Shown here piece after piece: positions 1 to 22,718 of a stretch of 64,000 nt of DNA; the stretch's first letter is position 1, and each line of letters begins with the position of its first letter. The notes under the pieces were generated by a model, which was not told the origin of the DNA, did no database searches, and worked only from the letters and a program-made list of their open reading frames with translations. Source of the DNA: Pagrus major. Lineage: Eukaryota; Chordata; Actinopteri; Spariformes; Sparidae. The position numbers and the translations under genes are program-made. Location of the stretch: NCBI RefSeq assembly GCF_040436345.1, contig NC_133223.1:10555113-10619112 (forward strand). The letters run 5' to 3'.

Positions 1-279
1 TCCAGTCAGCCTCTCCCCCTCCTCCCTCCTCCTGGATTTCACAGACAAGATGCAATTTGTCCAACGTTGGAATCAAACTCACACCACGTCAAAATCCCAT
101 ATTCTCTCCCCTAAATTTCTCTCACCGCCCAGCGCCCATCGCGCCGCCACACTTGAAACAACCATCACCGAAACATCATCACGTCCCTCCACCTCCACAG
201 AATCATCCTCTGTCTTCACAAGCTGACAACAGCACAGCACATCCTGTCCATGTAGACAATACAACTAACTAACTGATAT

Positions 280-1353
280 GTGCCGGGTCCAGGCACTAAA
301 TTTAGCTTCATTAAACATCAGGTCTCTGCAGGACAAACTTTTTTAATACATGATTTCATCATCAAACATAATCTTAATTTTATGTTATTAACTGAAACCT
401 GGTTAGACCAAGATAACAGTGTAGCTGTTCACATTGAATCAAACCCTCCAAACTTCTCTTTCATAAGTGAGACTAGAATGCATAAAAAAGGAGGTGGTGT
501 TAGTATTCTGTTTAAAGAGTTACTTGAATGCAAGCAGATGTTTTATGGAAAATTTACTTCTTTTGATTATGTGGCTCTTCAGTTAAACTCATCTTCTCGG
601 GCTATATTTCTAAATATCTACAGGCCAAATAAATACTGTACAGATTTCACACAACAGAGGCCCCATCCTAGACTTTGGTTATCTCCAAGGGTCTGAACAT
701 TTCTAGCAGGGTTCTTCAAAAAAGTTTCTGACTTCATGACTCCAGATCTGCTACAGATTGTCAACATGTCTCTTCTCTCAGGCATCTTCCCACAAGCCAT
801 TAAAACTGCAGTTACTAAACCACTGCTGAAGCAGAGCAATATAGACACATCGGTAATGAATAATTATAGGCCCATATCAAACCATTCAAAATCATTGAAA
901 AAGCTGTTTTTCAACAGTTGAACAATTACATAATAATAAATGGCTGTTTTGATGTCCTCCAATCAGGATTTTGAACACATCACAGCACTGAGACTGCTCT
1001 TGTCAAGATCCTCAATGCCATTCATTTAAACACAGTGGCAAAATTTCAGTCTTAGTATTACTGGATCTCAGTGCTGCGTTTGACACGGTCGACCACAAAA
1101 TACTACTGGACTGACTGGAGAACTGGGTGGGAGTTTCTGGTACAGCGCTAAATTGGTTTAAATCCTATCTAAATGATAGAGACTACTTTGTCTCTATAGG
1201 TAATTACACATCTGAGCGGATGAAAATTACATGTTGAGTACCCCAGGGCTCCATTCTGGGGCCTCGGTTATTCAACATTTACATGCTTCCTCTAGCTCAG
1301 ATAATGGAAAACAACAAAATGTGTTACCACAGTTATGCAGATGACACACAAAG
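280..1353 (+). mobile_element. Decayed LINE-2-like retrotransposon, endonuclease to RT
   Basis: Broken non-LTR retrotransposon copy. The 5' part (280-680) reads as an apurinic endonuclease domain and includes the hallmark LLTETWL. From 736 the reading resembles the start of the reverse transcriptase (KPLLKQSN then NNYRPIS). Around 1050-1350 it continues with [22 protein letters not shown] and the catalytic YADDTQ. In-frame stops (for example after KILLD), frameshifts and a missing stretch between the endonuclease and RT parts show it is dead. An open segment at 57-272 may be upstream element sequence but I do not recognise it. Clade (L2/CR1 group) is inferred from motif wording. Confidence 0.85.
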
Positions 1354-1449
1354 CCGCACGGATATGCTTTCCCATCACCAGTTTTGCTGCTCTGACTTGA
1401 GTAGGGCCAAGCCAGGCCTGCCCCACCTCCAAACGGGCCGGGGTGACGA
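1354..1449. other. Short unassigned junction between two LINE fragments
   Basis: The LINE-2 reading stops abruptly after YADDTQ, and the minus-strand L1-like fragment begins just beyond. The piece between resembles neither, so one element probably inserted into or recombined with the other. Confidence 0.3.
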
Positions 1450-2600
1450 CTTACAACTGTGACCAACCCGTAACAAACACCCAACATCCCCTAAAATCTA
1501 TACTCAACTTATGTCTGTGCAGGAAACTTAAGAAAAAGATGTTTTTAAAAGTGTGTGTGTGTGCTTTACATGCACTACGCCACTGTTCCGGTGTCATTTC
1601 TTCCTGTAAATCAGCTTTCCATGCATTGAGTTTAAAAGCAGAAGATTCAGAAGAAAATGCTATCAATACGTCATAGAATTTAGATATGATACCTTTTCTG
1701 AAGGGATTTTTGATTAGAATTTTCTGCAATGGAGACAGTGGAGGAACCAGCATGGACTGACCTTGGTTAGCCCTGATAAAGCTCCTGAGTTGTAAATATT
1801 TTGTAAAAAAAAGTGTTTACAAGGGATATTATATCTAATGTTAGAAGATTTCCATTATTTCCAAAGATATCTTTCATCCGTCTTACCCCTCAGACAAGAA
1901 AGGAAAGAGGTTTATTTCAGATATTTTTTTTTATTCCTGCCAGAAACGAATCATATTTTTGACAATAGGATTAGATGTAATCTTTTGGAGATTTTTGGGT
2001 TTATCTGATTATATATAAGTGGGTAATGGAAGCTTTAAGGAGTATGACTCAATATCCCTCCATGCTGGAGAGTCATCTGTGGTGATGTAAAACATTAATG
2101 CTAATTGAGCTGTCCAGTAATACCACAGCACGTTCGGGCACTGTAACACTCCCCATCATAAGGCAAATATTAAAAAGAGAGACAAATGTAGCCAGGGGCG
2201 TCATTTTCTTTATTCTAGAAAAAAAAGTCTGGTGGAGGTGGAGAGGGGATATTCTGGAATAAATATAATAGCTTGGGGACAATACTCACCTTGAGTATGT
2301 TGATTCTACCAATTAGGGAGATTGGAAGACCCGACCAACTGTTTTTGATATAGATGCTATAATTGGACTGTAGTTAGAATTCACAACATCTTCTAATTTA
2401 GGAACAATCTGAATTCTTAAATAAGTAAAGGTGTTCACTGTTCTGAAAGGCCGAACATGTTTTGGTGGTTTAGTCCTCTCCTCCAAGTTAAGGAGCATCA
2501 TGGAGGATTTTGAGTTATTTGTTTTATAACCAGATATAGAGCCTATAGATCTAAAAGAGTCGGGACAGATTTCAGACAAGTTTCAACATGATTTTTTTCA
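1450..2600 (-). mobile_element. L1-like LINE fragment, C-terminal half of RT
   Basis: Read on the minus strand, 2579-2313 gives SISGYKTNNSKS followed by PFRTVNTFTYLRI and NSNYSPIIASISK, which resembles the RT thumb region of fish L1/Tx1-group elements (the GYKIN-xSKS and KYLGI blocks). Further along, 1753-1451 gives SKFYDVLIAFSSESSAFKLNAW and EEMTPEQW, typical of the region downstream of the RT. The intervening part (2282-2073) is shifted and has stops. It is a 5'-truncated, inactive copy. The exact 5' end may lie a little beyond 2600. Confidence 0.75.
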
Positions 2601-4351
2601 AGAAAATCCATGACATGAACTGGGAAAAGTTCTGGATTTTGGGTGAATAAGAATAACTATATAGAACAGCCAATCATCTCACAGATGGTATTGTTTTCTC
2701 ATGTAGGCCATAAAGAGGCATCAGTATTAAATTGAGACTGTTTCAAAACCAGTTAAAAGTTCATTTTAGCAGGTTTAAATACTCAGTCTTTGAAATGTTG
2801 GAAAATAGAATAAATGGCCGTCATGACTTTCCAGGGTCCAGAAATTTAAAGACCAACTCCCCCACTTAAAATAAAATGGTAATGAAAATTATAAAGCTAC
2901 AAAGACGAGAACTCAAACAATAACTTGTGGACTTAAACGCATCTTTAAGGCCTTGATTTTAAATGGCGTAAAAGACTTTTTCAGGACTTGCTGAGTTACA
3001 CTGCAGGAGACTAAGAAGGGATACAGTCAAATGAATGAGGAGGGACAGAGAGAGACAAAAAGAGGTAGAGGCTGTGAGTCTGAATGAAATGGTGAAAGGA
3101 AAAAGAAAGAAAGGGAGGAAAGGGAGGAAAATAAATGCACTGAGTGAGTAGAGGTGTGCTCTGTATAGAAAATGGACGTATCCAGCTGTCCCTCCCGTCA
3201 AGCTCTACCCCAGAAACCCTTCAATCAAACAACTACGATCAAGCCTGACCACTGTAGCATCCCCGGCCGCTTTCATCCGTTCTCATTCATTCATTCATTC
3301 ATCCATTTTCCTCTCCTCCAGCGCTTTAAGCCTACCAATTATCATCAGTTGCCCCCAGACGGCCTCTGTCCTTGTTCCTGTTTCAGCTGGCCTTTCAAAC
3401 AGCCCTGCATTAATAAGCCAGTTGTTACAAATAAAAAGGGAGGTGAGCGGTTATTATTCAAAGCCCTCCTACGAGAGAGAGAGAGGGAGCCCACGTTTCA
3501 CACCCAGGCAGAGTAAAAGCACAGCCTGCCATTTATGGGGCTGTCCAAGGGCCTGGCATGGAGACTAATAAAGGAGGGAGAGAGGCTGTTATGTTTCAGG
3601 ATATGAAAAGGGTACAGACTAAATACACCCAAAACCGCTGACTGACAGGAAAAGGTGGATGTACTCAAAGAGACAGCATCCTTCGTACATTCAAAATGTT
3701 CCTCTTGCTCCATGACAGTAGAAGGTTTTTTTTATAAACCTTTTAAACCTGAATTTAACACGTCTGTACGAGCAGGATGTTGTGACATCACAACAAGATT
3801 GGATTGGAAGCCAGTCAGGTTTAATATGCAAAAGTGTGTGGAAATGAGTAGCTTCCAGATCACCTACAGGGAGAATGGACTTTACAGTGAGAGAGAGGAC
3901 ATCTGGTGTCCAGTGGTTAATTTTTTGCAATGAAAAATACTGGTATAGAGAATTTCTAGGATTTTTCATTGAGGGAGAATGAAATTTTATGTCATTTTAA
4001 TATTATTATAACAAAGCAACTGACCTTTTCACTAATTTTACTGAATGAAAATAATCACACAACAATTCTAAATGGAGAAATATGAAACATTATTTGAACT
4101 TTATAAATATTTCAGTTTTTGAGATACAAGGTTGAGCAGATGATAGTTTCATCTGCAATAGAAATATTTCACCAGTGTCTATATAAGTATTTTTGTTTAT
4201 TGAGATGTTATTACTTGGAGTATCTTCAAATGCTCCATATTTTCACAACTACAAAATAATCATACTCATCAATAATCAAAACTACTTTGTCTCTTAATCT
4301 CTCTCTGACAACTATCAACCTGCTGCTCTGCTTGCTTTTGCTTCAACAAAT
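2601..4351. other. No gene recognised
   Basis: No reading frame here resembles a known protein and no exon with good splice signals was found. A short ATTC repeat lies near 3284-3302. If plekhm3 continues to the left of the window, this is part of its intron. Confidence 0.5.
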
Positions 4352-4359
4352 AAACAAAC

Positions 4360-4879
4360 TAGGGATCGACCAATATGTTTTTTTTAGGGCCAACACCAAC
4401 AGCAATCATTAATAGTCAAGGAGACAGATGACCGATATTTAGAGCCGATTTACATTGGCAGTAAAAATTACAAAGCTTAGTGTCAAAATTTAGAATAACA
4501 ATTCACTCAAGTGCTCTGGTACAATTTTGAGGTACTTTTCTTAAGTATTTCCTTTTTCTGCTACTTTATACTTCCACTCCACTACATTTATTTGATAACT
4601 CATCGGTTACAGTTGACTTTGCAGATTCTGATTATACAGTGCTGATGGGCTATGACTCGTGACGTGCAATCAATCAGATATTGTTGTGGATGGGACATTG
4701 AGTTAGACCACAGACTGGTGACCACAGATGGAGAAAGAATACTGTATCAGAGCCAAAGTAGTGCATTTTTAAATAAACAAATTTTATGAGCAGTCGGACA
4801 CAAACACTGATCCAGATAATCAGAAAATGGTGAATATTGGCCCAAATAATCAGCCAGGAAGGAACTTGGTCTATCCCTA
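4360..4879. mobile_element. hAT-type non-autonomous element with intact 8-bp TSD
   Basis: The left end reads TAGGGATCGACC and the right end, reverse-complemented, reads TAGGGATAGACC, giving terminal inverted repeats. The element is bracketed by the identical 8-bp direct repeat AAACAAAC at 4352-4359 and 4880-4887, the duplication size of hAT transposases. At 520 bp it carries no transposase frame, so it is a MITE-like passenger. The middle (about 4540-4640) looks like another, older repeat nested inside. Confidence 0.85.
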
Positions 4880-5068
4880 AAACAAACCCAGTGTGTAAAT
4901 GTGTCTGTATACCTTTGACACAGTGTTTAGGAAGCCAGTTAGATGAAGAGTCTTGAGATTCTAGATGATATGTTGAAAAAGCTTGGCCAAATCTGTAACA
5001 GCTCTCGTTGGCATGTACACAGTTCCTGGGTTTGAGTGTGCGTGTGTGTGTGTGTATTGGTCATTTAC

Positions 5069-14906
<9,838 letters not shown>

Positions 14907-16889
14907 GGCTGGGGCTTCTCCTGAACTAGAAGTCTCACAACTAGATGGTTTTCAAAAATTGGGGCAAAAACCTTGTTAGAAGAATCCACATTTCCAACAA
15001 ACCAAACTAGCTGGTCAAATACAGGTCTTCAAAGTATGTTGACTAGCCAGGAACAGGTAGAAGATCCAAGCTGCCTGCAGGCTTCACAACCTGCTGTCTG
15101 AGGCCAAGTCAGAAGCCTGCTCTCCCCCACAAGAAAGGGCCTCAATCCAAGGTTACAGACTTCCTTTTAATGGTGTGCCTCCAGCTCTGGAGGGGATGTC
15201 TGCTACTTCTTAGGGGGAAGGCTGCTGCGGCTTAATGCCAGGGCTGAACAGGACAGGCAGCCCAGGAACAAGCCAATTTGGGTGGTAAATCAGTCCCTCA
15301 GCTCAGACTGAGATGAGGGACTGAGGGGATGGAGACAAAGTCTCACAGATGTGAAGTCAAAATTAACCATCAACTTTATATTTGTTCTCTTCTGGCCCGT
15401 CAGGTGGCTTTGAGGTCATCAGATGGAGTACGTTTGTGGCTTCACTGTGACAAAGAATAGAGAGAAACAGGAAATAGTAAAGAGGAAGCAGGCACAGCAA
15501 ACACAAAGAATGGAAACACGGCTGACAGTAAAAATGCTGTGATTCATTTATATATAAAAACAGTCCACACACTTTCTTACAATTTAAATATAAGCTTTGT
15601 CAAGAGAAAAGTTAGGATAAAGAAGCCCCTAGTTTAACAACTTTTAGCAACAAACCACCTACGAACCTACAGTACCTTCATCAGATTGCTTCGACAGGTT
15701 TCTCCTCAGCAAATAGAAACGATCATCCTCCCTCACATGTCCTGATGAAATAATACTCGACTTCCTCCTCTGCTGCTTATCACTGGACTGAGCGCACAGA
15801 GAGGAAGCAGGCCTGGGTGGGGTTCCCATCCATCTGCTTGTCTCTTCTGATTCTCTCCACTCCTCTGTCTCTCTCTTTCTCTCTCCCTCTCTCTCTGTCT
15901 GTCTGTCTGTCTCTCTCTCTTCCTATATCTCCTTCTTTGTCATTTCGGCTCTCTCGCCCTCATTGATTTCCTTCCCCTCCACAGCTCAGCCTCTTTTACT
16001 TTTCTCCATATATGAATTATTTAAAGACCATTGCATCACTGCAATACAATGTCCACTGAGGTCGAGCGATACATTGAATATTTACGATTTATCAATGATA
16101 GTTTGTTGAAGATACAAAGGAGGACATTATCATAGATATCCCTGTTGTCTTTATGGATTATATTGTGGCATTTATTAACTTACATGCATTACACTTCCAC
16201 AAGTAAGACCATACAGTCTGCCCCAATCAATTTTTTTGTCTTTTTCACAATTTCAGTCACAGTCGACTCATATTTAAAATCTACTTAATATCTGAAAGGT
16301 CTTTTCAGGTCAAATTTTATGAATCAATGAACAAAAAAAAATTTAAAAGTGGAAATAAGATGGAAATTGCTAGCAATGCAGTCCGTTTATCTGTGTCAGG
16401 ATAATAAAGAATTAGTTGCGTTGGTTGAAAATAATACAAGGGTAGCAGCATTGCTGAGACATCAACTGTAGTAGTGATCACTGAAACTGATTCATTTATA
16501 TTGTCTTTTTACCATGACATCATCTGCCTAAAGACACAGCGCTGCTCTGACCTAACTGAGCATCTTCATCAGAGATAGTCATCGAGAGAGTTAGTCATCG
16601 AGCTTCCCACAGAACTCCTGTTGACTCACACATGCTGTCCAGCAAATACAGCCAATATTAGTTGGAAAAGCACAGAGAAAAATACTTTGCCAAGTTTCAC
16701 TTTCATCACTCTTGCCAAAATGCACAGACTGTATCCAATTCTACCCAGACTGAAATTCCATTTAGTTTCAGTCCGTTATTTTAAAATACTATATTTTGCT
16801 CACTGACAAAATCTGAGATGTGGGGAGCAATCAGAGCTCTGTAACAACAAATCTCCTCCAAAGCACTTAATCGTTTCTTCATAATTTCA
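14907..16889 (-). other. Upstream of the plekhm3 start codon
   Basis: Probably 5' UTR and intron or intergenic sequence. A possible acceptor (TTCTAGTTCAG, minus) lies about 15 bp before the ATG, so the leader is likely split. A CT/TC-rich simple tract is at 15840-15930. No other exon was recognised. Confidence 0.45.
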
Positions 16890-17207
16890 AGGACTGGGCG
16901 ACAAAATCAAATATCATAATATTTTTGACCAAATACCTCAATACTGATTTTGCAACAATATTGTAGGGATGACTATTGGTACTTTAAAAAAATAACAATG
17001 AGATTTTGATAAATAATCTTCAGTGATGTGGATATAATGACTAAGGGGGTAAAGGCAAGAATTACAGTAGAACAATCTGGTAAGATCAGAAAATGACATC
17101 AGTCTACTGTTGACTCATAATATAACAATATCCAAAATATAAGACAAGTCTCACTCAATAGTCTCATATCCCCATAACAATATATATTCTATAAACTACA
17201 AAGCCCT
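16890..17207. mobile_element. MITE with GGGCTGGGCGA-type termini
   Basis: The left end GGACTGGGCGACAAAATC and right end CTACAAAGCCCT form a decayed inverted repeat. The interior (ATTTTTGACCAAATACCTCA, then GTAGGGATGACTATTGGT) is wording I recognise from an abundant fish hAT-related MITE. No target-site duplication could be matched. Confidence 0.65.
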
Positions 17208-17703
17208 ACAACAAAATGTATGTTCAGTTCATGTGAGAGCTTTACAGTATCTTTATCAAACTAAAATAATGATTTTTACTTTTAGGGAGGCCAGCAAATT
17301 ACAGTACTTAAAAGAAAATTTGGGTTTAAAAAGAAGAGATACCACTCCTGTTTCATTTGTCCCTAAATTCCCCACAACAAATATTCATCAAATTCTATCT
17401 TTAATGCTTTTCTGATCTCATATTCAGGTTGAAGCTGCTTGAAGTTTTGAACTCTACTTAACAATTATAATTGTAGTAATTATGCCTTTTAACTAACAAA
17501 AACTCATAACGCTGGTATACAAAAAGAGAAAAATGAGCACAATGTAGTATGAAGCTCACATCAGTTGGCTTGAAAACACATTTGTATACCAAAAATGCAT
17601 AAAATAAATGGGTGTACTTTCACTAAGGTCTGTCCATTTTTGGAAGATAAACTCCCTGTTATGGGTCTTAAGTTAAAAATGGCACAAAGCCTGCACACAT
17701 TGG

Positions 17704-17922
17704 GTTGGCTGTAACACAGGAGGTAGGGCGGGTCGTCCACTAATCTGAAGGTCGCTGGTTCGATTCCCCAGCTCCTTCAACTGTATGTTGACGTATCCTT
17801 GAGCAAGATGCTGAACCCAAAATTGCACCTTGCATGACAGTCTCTGCCAAGTGTCATGTGACAAGTGTTGAAAATGCAGTCAGTAGACTGGAAGAGCGCC
17901 AAAGAAATGCAAGTCCATCAGC
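17704..17922 (+). mobile_element. tRNA-derived SINE (V-SINE-like)
   Basis: The tRNA-like head has an A-box region (GGAGGTAGGGCGGGTCGTC) and an intact B box, GGTTCGATTCC (17757-17767). The body ends in GAGCGCCAAAGAAATGCAAG followed by TCCAT, the tail shared with LINE-2. The body does not continue as a tRNA fold, so this is a SINE and not a tRNA gene. Confidence 0.85.
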
Positions 17923-20190
17923 TTCGTTCTTATGTTCTTTTTCTCCATAACAAAACACCCTCTTGTCTTCTGCTTTATTGCTGCTGAACACCTTATATCC
18001 ATCCTACACTCACACATAGCTTAGTTAACATTAATGTGCACACATTAGACCATTTATATTGCTACTTCGTGCATGTGTGTTAAAATGTATTTACATCTTG
18101 CTTCATACCCTTTCTATGCTGTTTTCACACACCTGTACAACTTAAATGTTTTTATGTTTTGTCTGTGTTTTCGTCTCCTGGCTCTGAGAGCAAACTTGAA
18201 CGTCACCAACCTCACGATATAATCAGATCTTTTAAAATAGACAGTAACAGCTTACATGAAGACTTTGAATGCATCACTGGTCCTCAGGTCCGACGCTAGT
18301 TAGACTATTTAATCTTTAAGTAATTGCTTAAGTAGCGATACAAAATGATACTGTTTAAGTTTAGGTTTGGGGTTCAGGGAATGAAATGAAGAAGTGAGAG
18401 ACCACAGCCTCAGCCTCAGTGCTGTTGTTTGTGTTTGCTTCAGCTCCCTTATCCATAAACACAGTCAGCATCTCAGCAGTAAACACTGACAGAGGTGAAG
18501 CCACGGTCAGCCTTTCAGCTAGCAACATTAACATCCTACGCAAGGTAGATCGCTAATAAGTCTTGTTTATCACGATACACACACTGTACATAGATACACA
18601 TGTAAAGTCGATTAACTATTCTGAAAGCTAACTGAATAGGGCCCGTTTTTAGCCACAGCTGATGAGAGCTAGTCAGCTAGCAGCTAACGCTAGCCTCTCT
18701 CCATCCTTGAGCAATGTCTCTTTAGCACCAGATAAAACTGTTTGCTCACTCAGGGCATAACTATCATGTATCAGTGGACCTGTGTGGGGATTGTCTGGTA
18801 GTGAAACTGGTGTCATTCTCAACCTGGAAAACATAAATCGAGACTCACCTTACTGTGTTTACCACTATGTCATTTTGATAGTCCGTCAGTGATAAAGTCC
18901 TCTGAGCGCAACTGAGGCTACAAGACAAAGGTTCCGTGTAACGTTCGGACATTACACTATAGACTTAGAATAAATGATGTGTATTAGACACAATATGTAG
19001 TAATATACACAAGGTTATTCATGTTTTACACACACCAATCAGAACATAATTCAGGTCCTTTTGAGACAGGATAAAAAATGAATGTATATGACTAAATACA
19101 GAAACTTATTTTAATTAAAGTTGCAATATGTAAGAATTTTAGTTGAAAACAAAAAAAATTTCAATTTTCAAAAGAATGTGAGGATATAACAATTTTGATG
19201 TTATCAGAGCATCATTGTTTGACGAGTTGCACACATGACAAATAAAAATGAATTCAAAAAATAAAAACAAATAAAATGACACATAGGGTATCCTCAATGA
19301 TGACAGTAACCTGTACAGTCATACATCGACAGCCATCATCACCAGTGTCACATAAAACCATGACTATCAAATGTAGGTTACTTTCATGTTTTATTTTTAT
19401 GCCTGATTATTCATTTATTAATCTATATAACTTTTGTTGTGAGTAGCATAAAGGGACAACTCTAATAATGTTACACAATCTTGTGTTGTAATGATCAGTA
19501 AATTGAATCTTGAATCGTGTTTTTCTTTATAGACTTTATAGCACTTTTATTTCAATATAATGATGAGATTTTTCCCATTTAAGTTTCATGACACCAAAAA
19601 TCAAAAGATGCTAATGTAATTGCTGTCTGTAGTTATAATGAGTCAAAGACTGCACAGGAATCAAAAGTTTTACAAAATCTTGTGAGCTTCTTACATTCGC
19701 ACCCATTCTCTGTCCCTCACTAATGTGTTCTGTATGAAGGCTATTTTGTTATCAACAGGCCATTTCCATTGTTATCATGAAATGTGATAAAATTCCCTTA
19801 AAAGCATAATCAATACCACGGCTGATGATAGGAGGTAGTGCATTTTTTTAGTCTCACACATGAAGGTCATGACACACTTCTATACAGACAAATTTGACCG
19901 TGATGGGAAGGAGGCCAGAGCAGAGGTGGACGATAGTTTCCCCCTAAGGGGCTGCTTGAAGCTGCCCCAGCTTCCAGTGTCAGTGTCAGTCCAACAGAGA
20001 GAAACATCCTGAAGAGCAGCACAGTAATCCTCCTCCCTGTGCTCTAAGAAGGGCTGAAGCAATATAAGTGCCGGAAAAGGAATATTTACAATTAAAACCA
20101 CATACTTACTTACACTCACATACTCCATTTTGGTACTCACCCCCATGCAGATAGAAAGTCGGGTGAAGTTTTGTAGTCCACAAAACATTT
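17923..20190. other. No gene recognised
   Basis: Mostly AT-rich unique sequence. A short MITE-like head (TTGCAATATGTAAGAATTTT) occurs at 19122-19141. No frame resembles a known protein. Confidence 0.45.
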
Positions 20191-20360
20191 CTAGAGCTTC
20201 ACAGCCAAACTGTCACACTGGAGCAGAGAGGGTGGACCCAAATGCAGGAAGATCAATGGATAAAGTTTTATTCAGGATGAGGACAACACAAGGAACAGGC
20301 AAACACGACAGCAGAACCAGGAAAACTCAACAGATGACTTGACAAAGACTGAACTAAAAT
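20191..20360. repeat. Interspersed repeat, class unknown
   Basis: The segment with GGTGGACCCAAATGCAGGAA and TTTATTCAGGATGAGGACAA resembles a frequent fish dispersed repeat, which I cannot classify. It has no coding potential. Confidence 0.35.
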
Positions 20361-20524
20361 AATAATAATACTAACTAGAAAATTTGTATTTCCTGCGAAA
20401 ATACAGTGTGAATGCTGACAGCTGAAGTGATTTCGGAAAAAAAACTGCTGAATACACTGGAAAATAATTGCCTGAAATGCATAAAACTATAATGCATTGC
20501 ACTAAACTGCTGAATTACCCTCAT

Positions 20525-20690
20525 GTAGTAATAATAGAAGTAGCAATAGTGGTAGTAGTAGTAGAAGTAGTAGAACAAGTACTAGTAGTAGTAGTAGTAG
20601 TAGAAGTAGTTGTGAGAGAAGTGGTAGTAGTAGAAGTAGTAGTACAAGTAGTAGTAACCCTTATCCTAGTACACACTAATAATAATAATA
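20525..20690. repeat. Imperfect (TAG)n/(AGT)n microsatellite
   Basis: About 165 bp of TAG/AGT triplets with AAG and CAA interruptions, closing in AATAATAAT. The Val-rich plus frame and Tyr-rich minus frame across it are artefacts. Confidence 0.95.
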
Positions 20691-20918
20691 TTAATTAATT
20701 CCAGAAGGACAATAGTGTGAATGCTTACAATGCTTACATAGATTTGACATTTCAATGTCTACAGCCAGTCCCCCTATGGCAACATCGCAAGTACACCAAG
20801 GGATTTTGCATTTTCTGTCATTATCCTAGATATATTCTGCGTACTTGTCATTCTTATTCACACACTGCAAAACCAAAGGTTCAACTGATCTCTCTGTCTC
20901 TGTTTTTTCTCTCTCCAG

Positions 20919-21005
20919 GGAATAAGGAGAGAAGATCAGAACATCTATTTGGGAAGACTAGTTTACGATCAAGACGGTCCAGCATTTCAGACCTTCAAAG
21001 TGCCT
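20919..21005 (+). other. Orphan exon-like segment of 87 bp
   Basis: A very strong acceptor (long T/C tract then CTCTCTCCAG, ending at 20918) is followed by 87 bp without a stop in two frames and then a strong donor, GTGAGT, at 21006-21011. In phase 0 it reads GIRREDQNIYLGRLVYDQDG then PAFQTFKVP; in another phase it gives an Arg/Ser-rich stretch, SLRSRRSSISDLQS. I do not recognise either protein and found no partner exons nearby. It may be an exon of an undetected plus-strand gene, an exonised repeat, or chance. Confidence 0.3.
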
Positions 21006-21011
21006 GTGAGT

Positions 21012-22255
21012 ATGCTATAAGTAATGCAGCATCACTCCCATGAACATGCATTATAATTCAAAAACATTGTGATGGTTCCCAGATTATTTCACAAGATACA
21101 TGTATGTCTCTGTAAAGGACATGAAGTAGAGATGAGCTTTATATGCCTACAGCATTCACACTAATAATCATTATAATTATAATCATAATCATAATCATAA
21201 TGAAACAAACTCAGAGTGACTAAAGGCTGGCGAGGCATTGGCCAGCCCACAACTTGGAGGGCCATCAGCTGATCAAGGACTTCCAAGGGGCAGCATGTGA
21301 CCCAGGAGCAGGAGATGTGTTGGCCAATCCAGGAAGAGACTCAGGAACTGGAGGGACAATGGCTGATCCAAAGAACCTTAAAAAGAAGGAAGGGCCACCA
21401 CGTCACTGAATCTTGCCTTGGGGCCAGCTGTATTGCATTCAATGGGAGAGGCATGGAGAAAACCACAAGTAGTGGTTTTGTGCCTAAACCTAACCAGAGC
21501 ATAAGCACAGTGCTGTCACTACATAAAATAGAAACTTGAACCTAAACAAACCTAATGTAGAGTTGCAACATTAAGAAATTTAAAGTTTCAACTTATCTGT
21601 GGTTTGCAGAAATGTAAACTGCCATCATTTTTTCTGGCGACTGGGTTGAAACAGAAGTTATTGACGTGATGTAGAAGTGTTGTTGATGCATGACTGATGA
21701 TGATGGATGTGCAGACCTTTCAGTGATAACATCATGAGCTTGCTATGAAAATGACACTTCACAAAATGACACAAAAATCTCTTAAAAGGCAGCTCAAATT
21801 GTGTGAACAATTTTCAAGTGAGTTCTGCAGTTAATCATTTAATAAGTCTTAATGTACAAATTCCCATTTTGGTTTCAAATTAAATACATTGTGTCCATTG
21901 GTTGCATTTATGTCTTTTTACTCACAGTATCTCAAACTGTATTTGGTTTGGTTCTATTCTGGTGTACAGACTTTTATTGTGTTATAGATTTGATCATGTA
22001 TGAGTCTCTCGATAGTGAACATTCAATTATGATAATTAAACCAATGATTTTGATTCCTCAGTAACCTGCATGTTGTCATTTAAAATCGTAATTACATCAA
22101 CACTTTTTCATTATAAATCTAAAAAAGTGAACTGTTTGTATTTGAAAACTGCTTCACGTTCACCCACAATGTCATTGTCATGATCCAGCTAATTGTCAAT
22201 AAGCTGCAGATTCGCAGGTTTTGTCCTGATGACTTGTTGACAACAGTTCCAATAA
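21012..22255. other. No gene recognised; repeat-like patch
   Basis: 21220-21540 has a GC-richer, low-complexity texture with repeated GGCCAATCC/CAGGAG words and the phrase GTGCCTAAACCTAACCAG, which suggests an old interspersed repeat. The rest is AT-rich unique sequence. Confidence 0.35.
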
Positions 22256-22380
22256 TCCAAATCTAGATAACAAACACATAACAAAAACAGCCTTGGACAA
22301 TGAAATTAATAATGAAATGTATAGGATAGATTTTTTTAATACTATACTACACTTGTTATTATAAAATATTAATACAGTTC
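22256..22380. repeat. Dispersed repeat copy A (partner at 26008)
   Basis: The approximately 120 bp containing GATAACAAACACATAACAAA and AATGAAATGTATAGGAT recur in the same orientation at 26008-26130 with scattered substitutions and one small indel. No family was recognised. Confidence 0.8.
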
Positions 22381-22718
22381 TTGCTTTAATTGAGAAATTT
22401 TGTTCCATGATATTTAATACATTCTGTTTCAGAGGCATGATGGATTTAATGAAAATGCTAAAAAAAATTAAAACAAAAAACGAAAACGCAATTGAGAGGC
22501 TAGAATTGATCATTCCAAATATCAGCACAAAAGACTAATTATCAGTAGCTCCAATCCGAGAAATATCATCATCAGCTTTCCAAAGCTTGTTTGAGAAAAC
22601 CTCCTCCTCCTCTTCTCATCCGTTCTCTGAATGCTCTTTGTCTGAATGTGTTTCTAAAGTTCCCCCCGGTGAAGGAGAGGAGGGCCGGGCTCTACTATGT
22701 TACTCTCTTGTTGTAGTA

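Noticed and set aside
17704..17770. tRNA gene
   Set aside because: A and B boxes are present but the arms do not fold as a full tRNA and the sequence continues into a SINE body and LINE-like tail.
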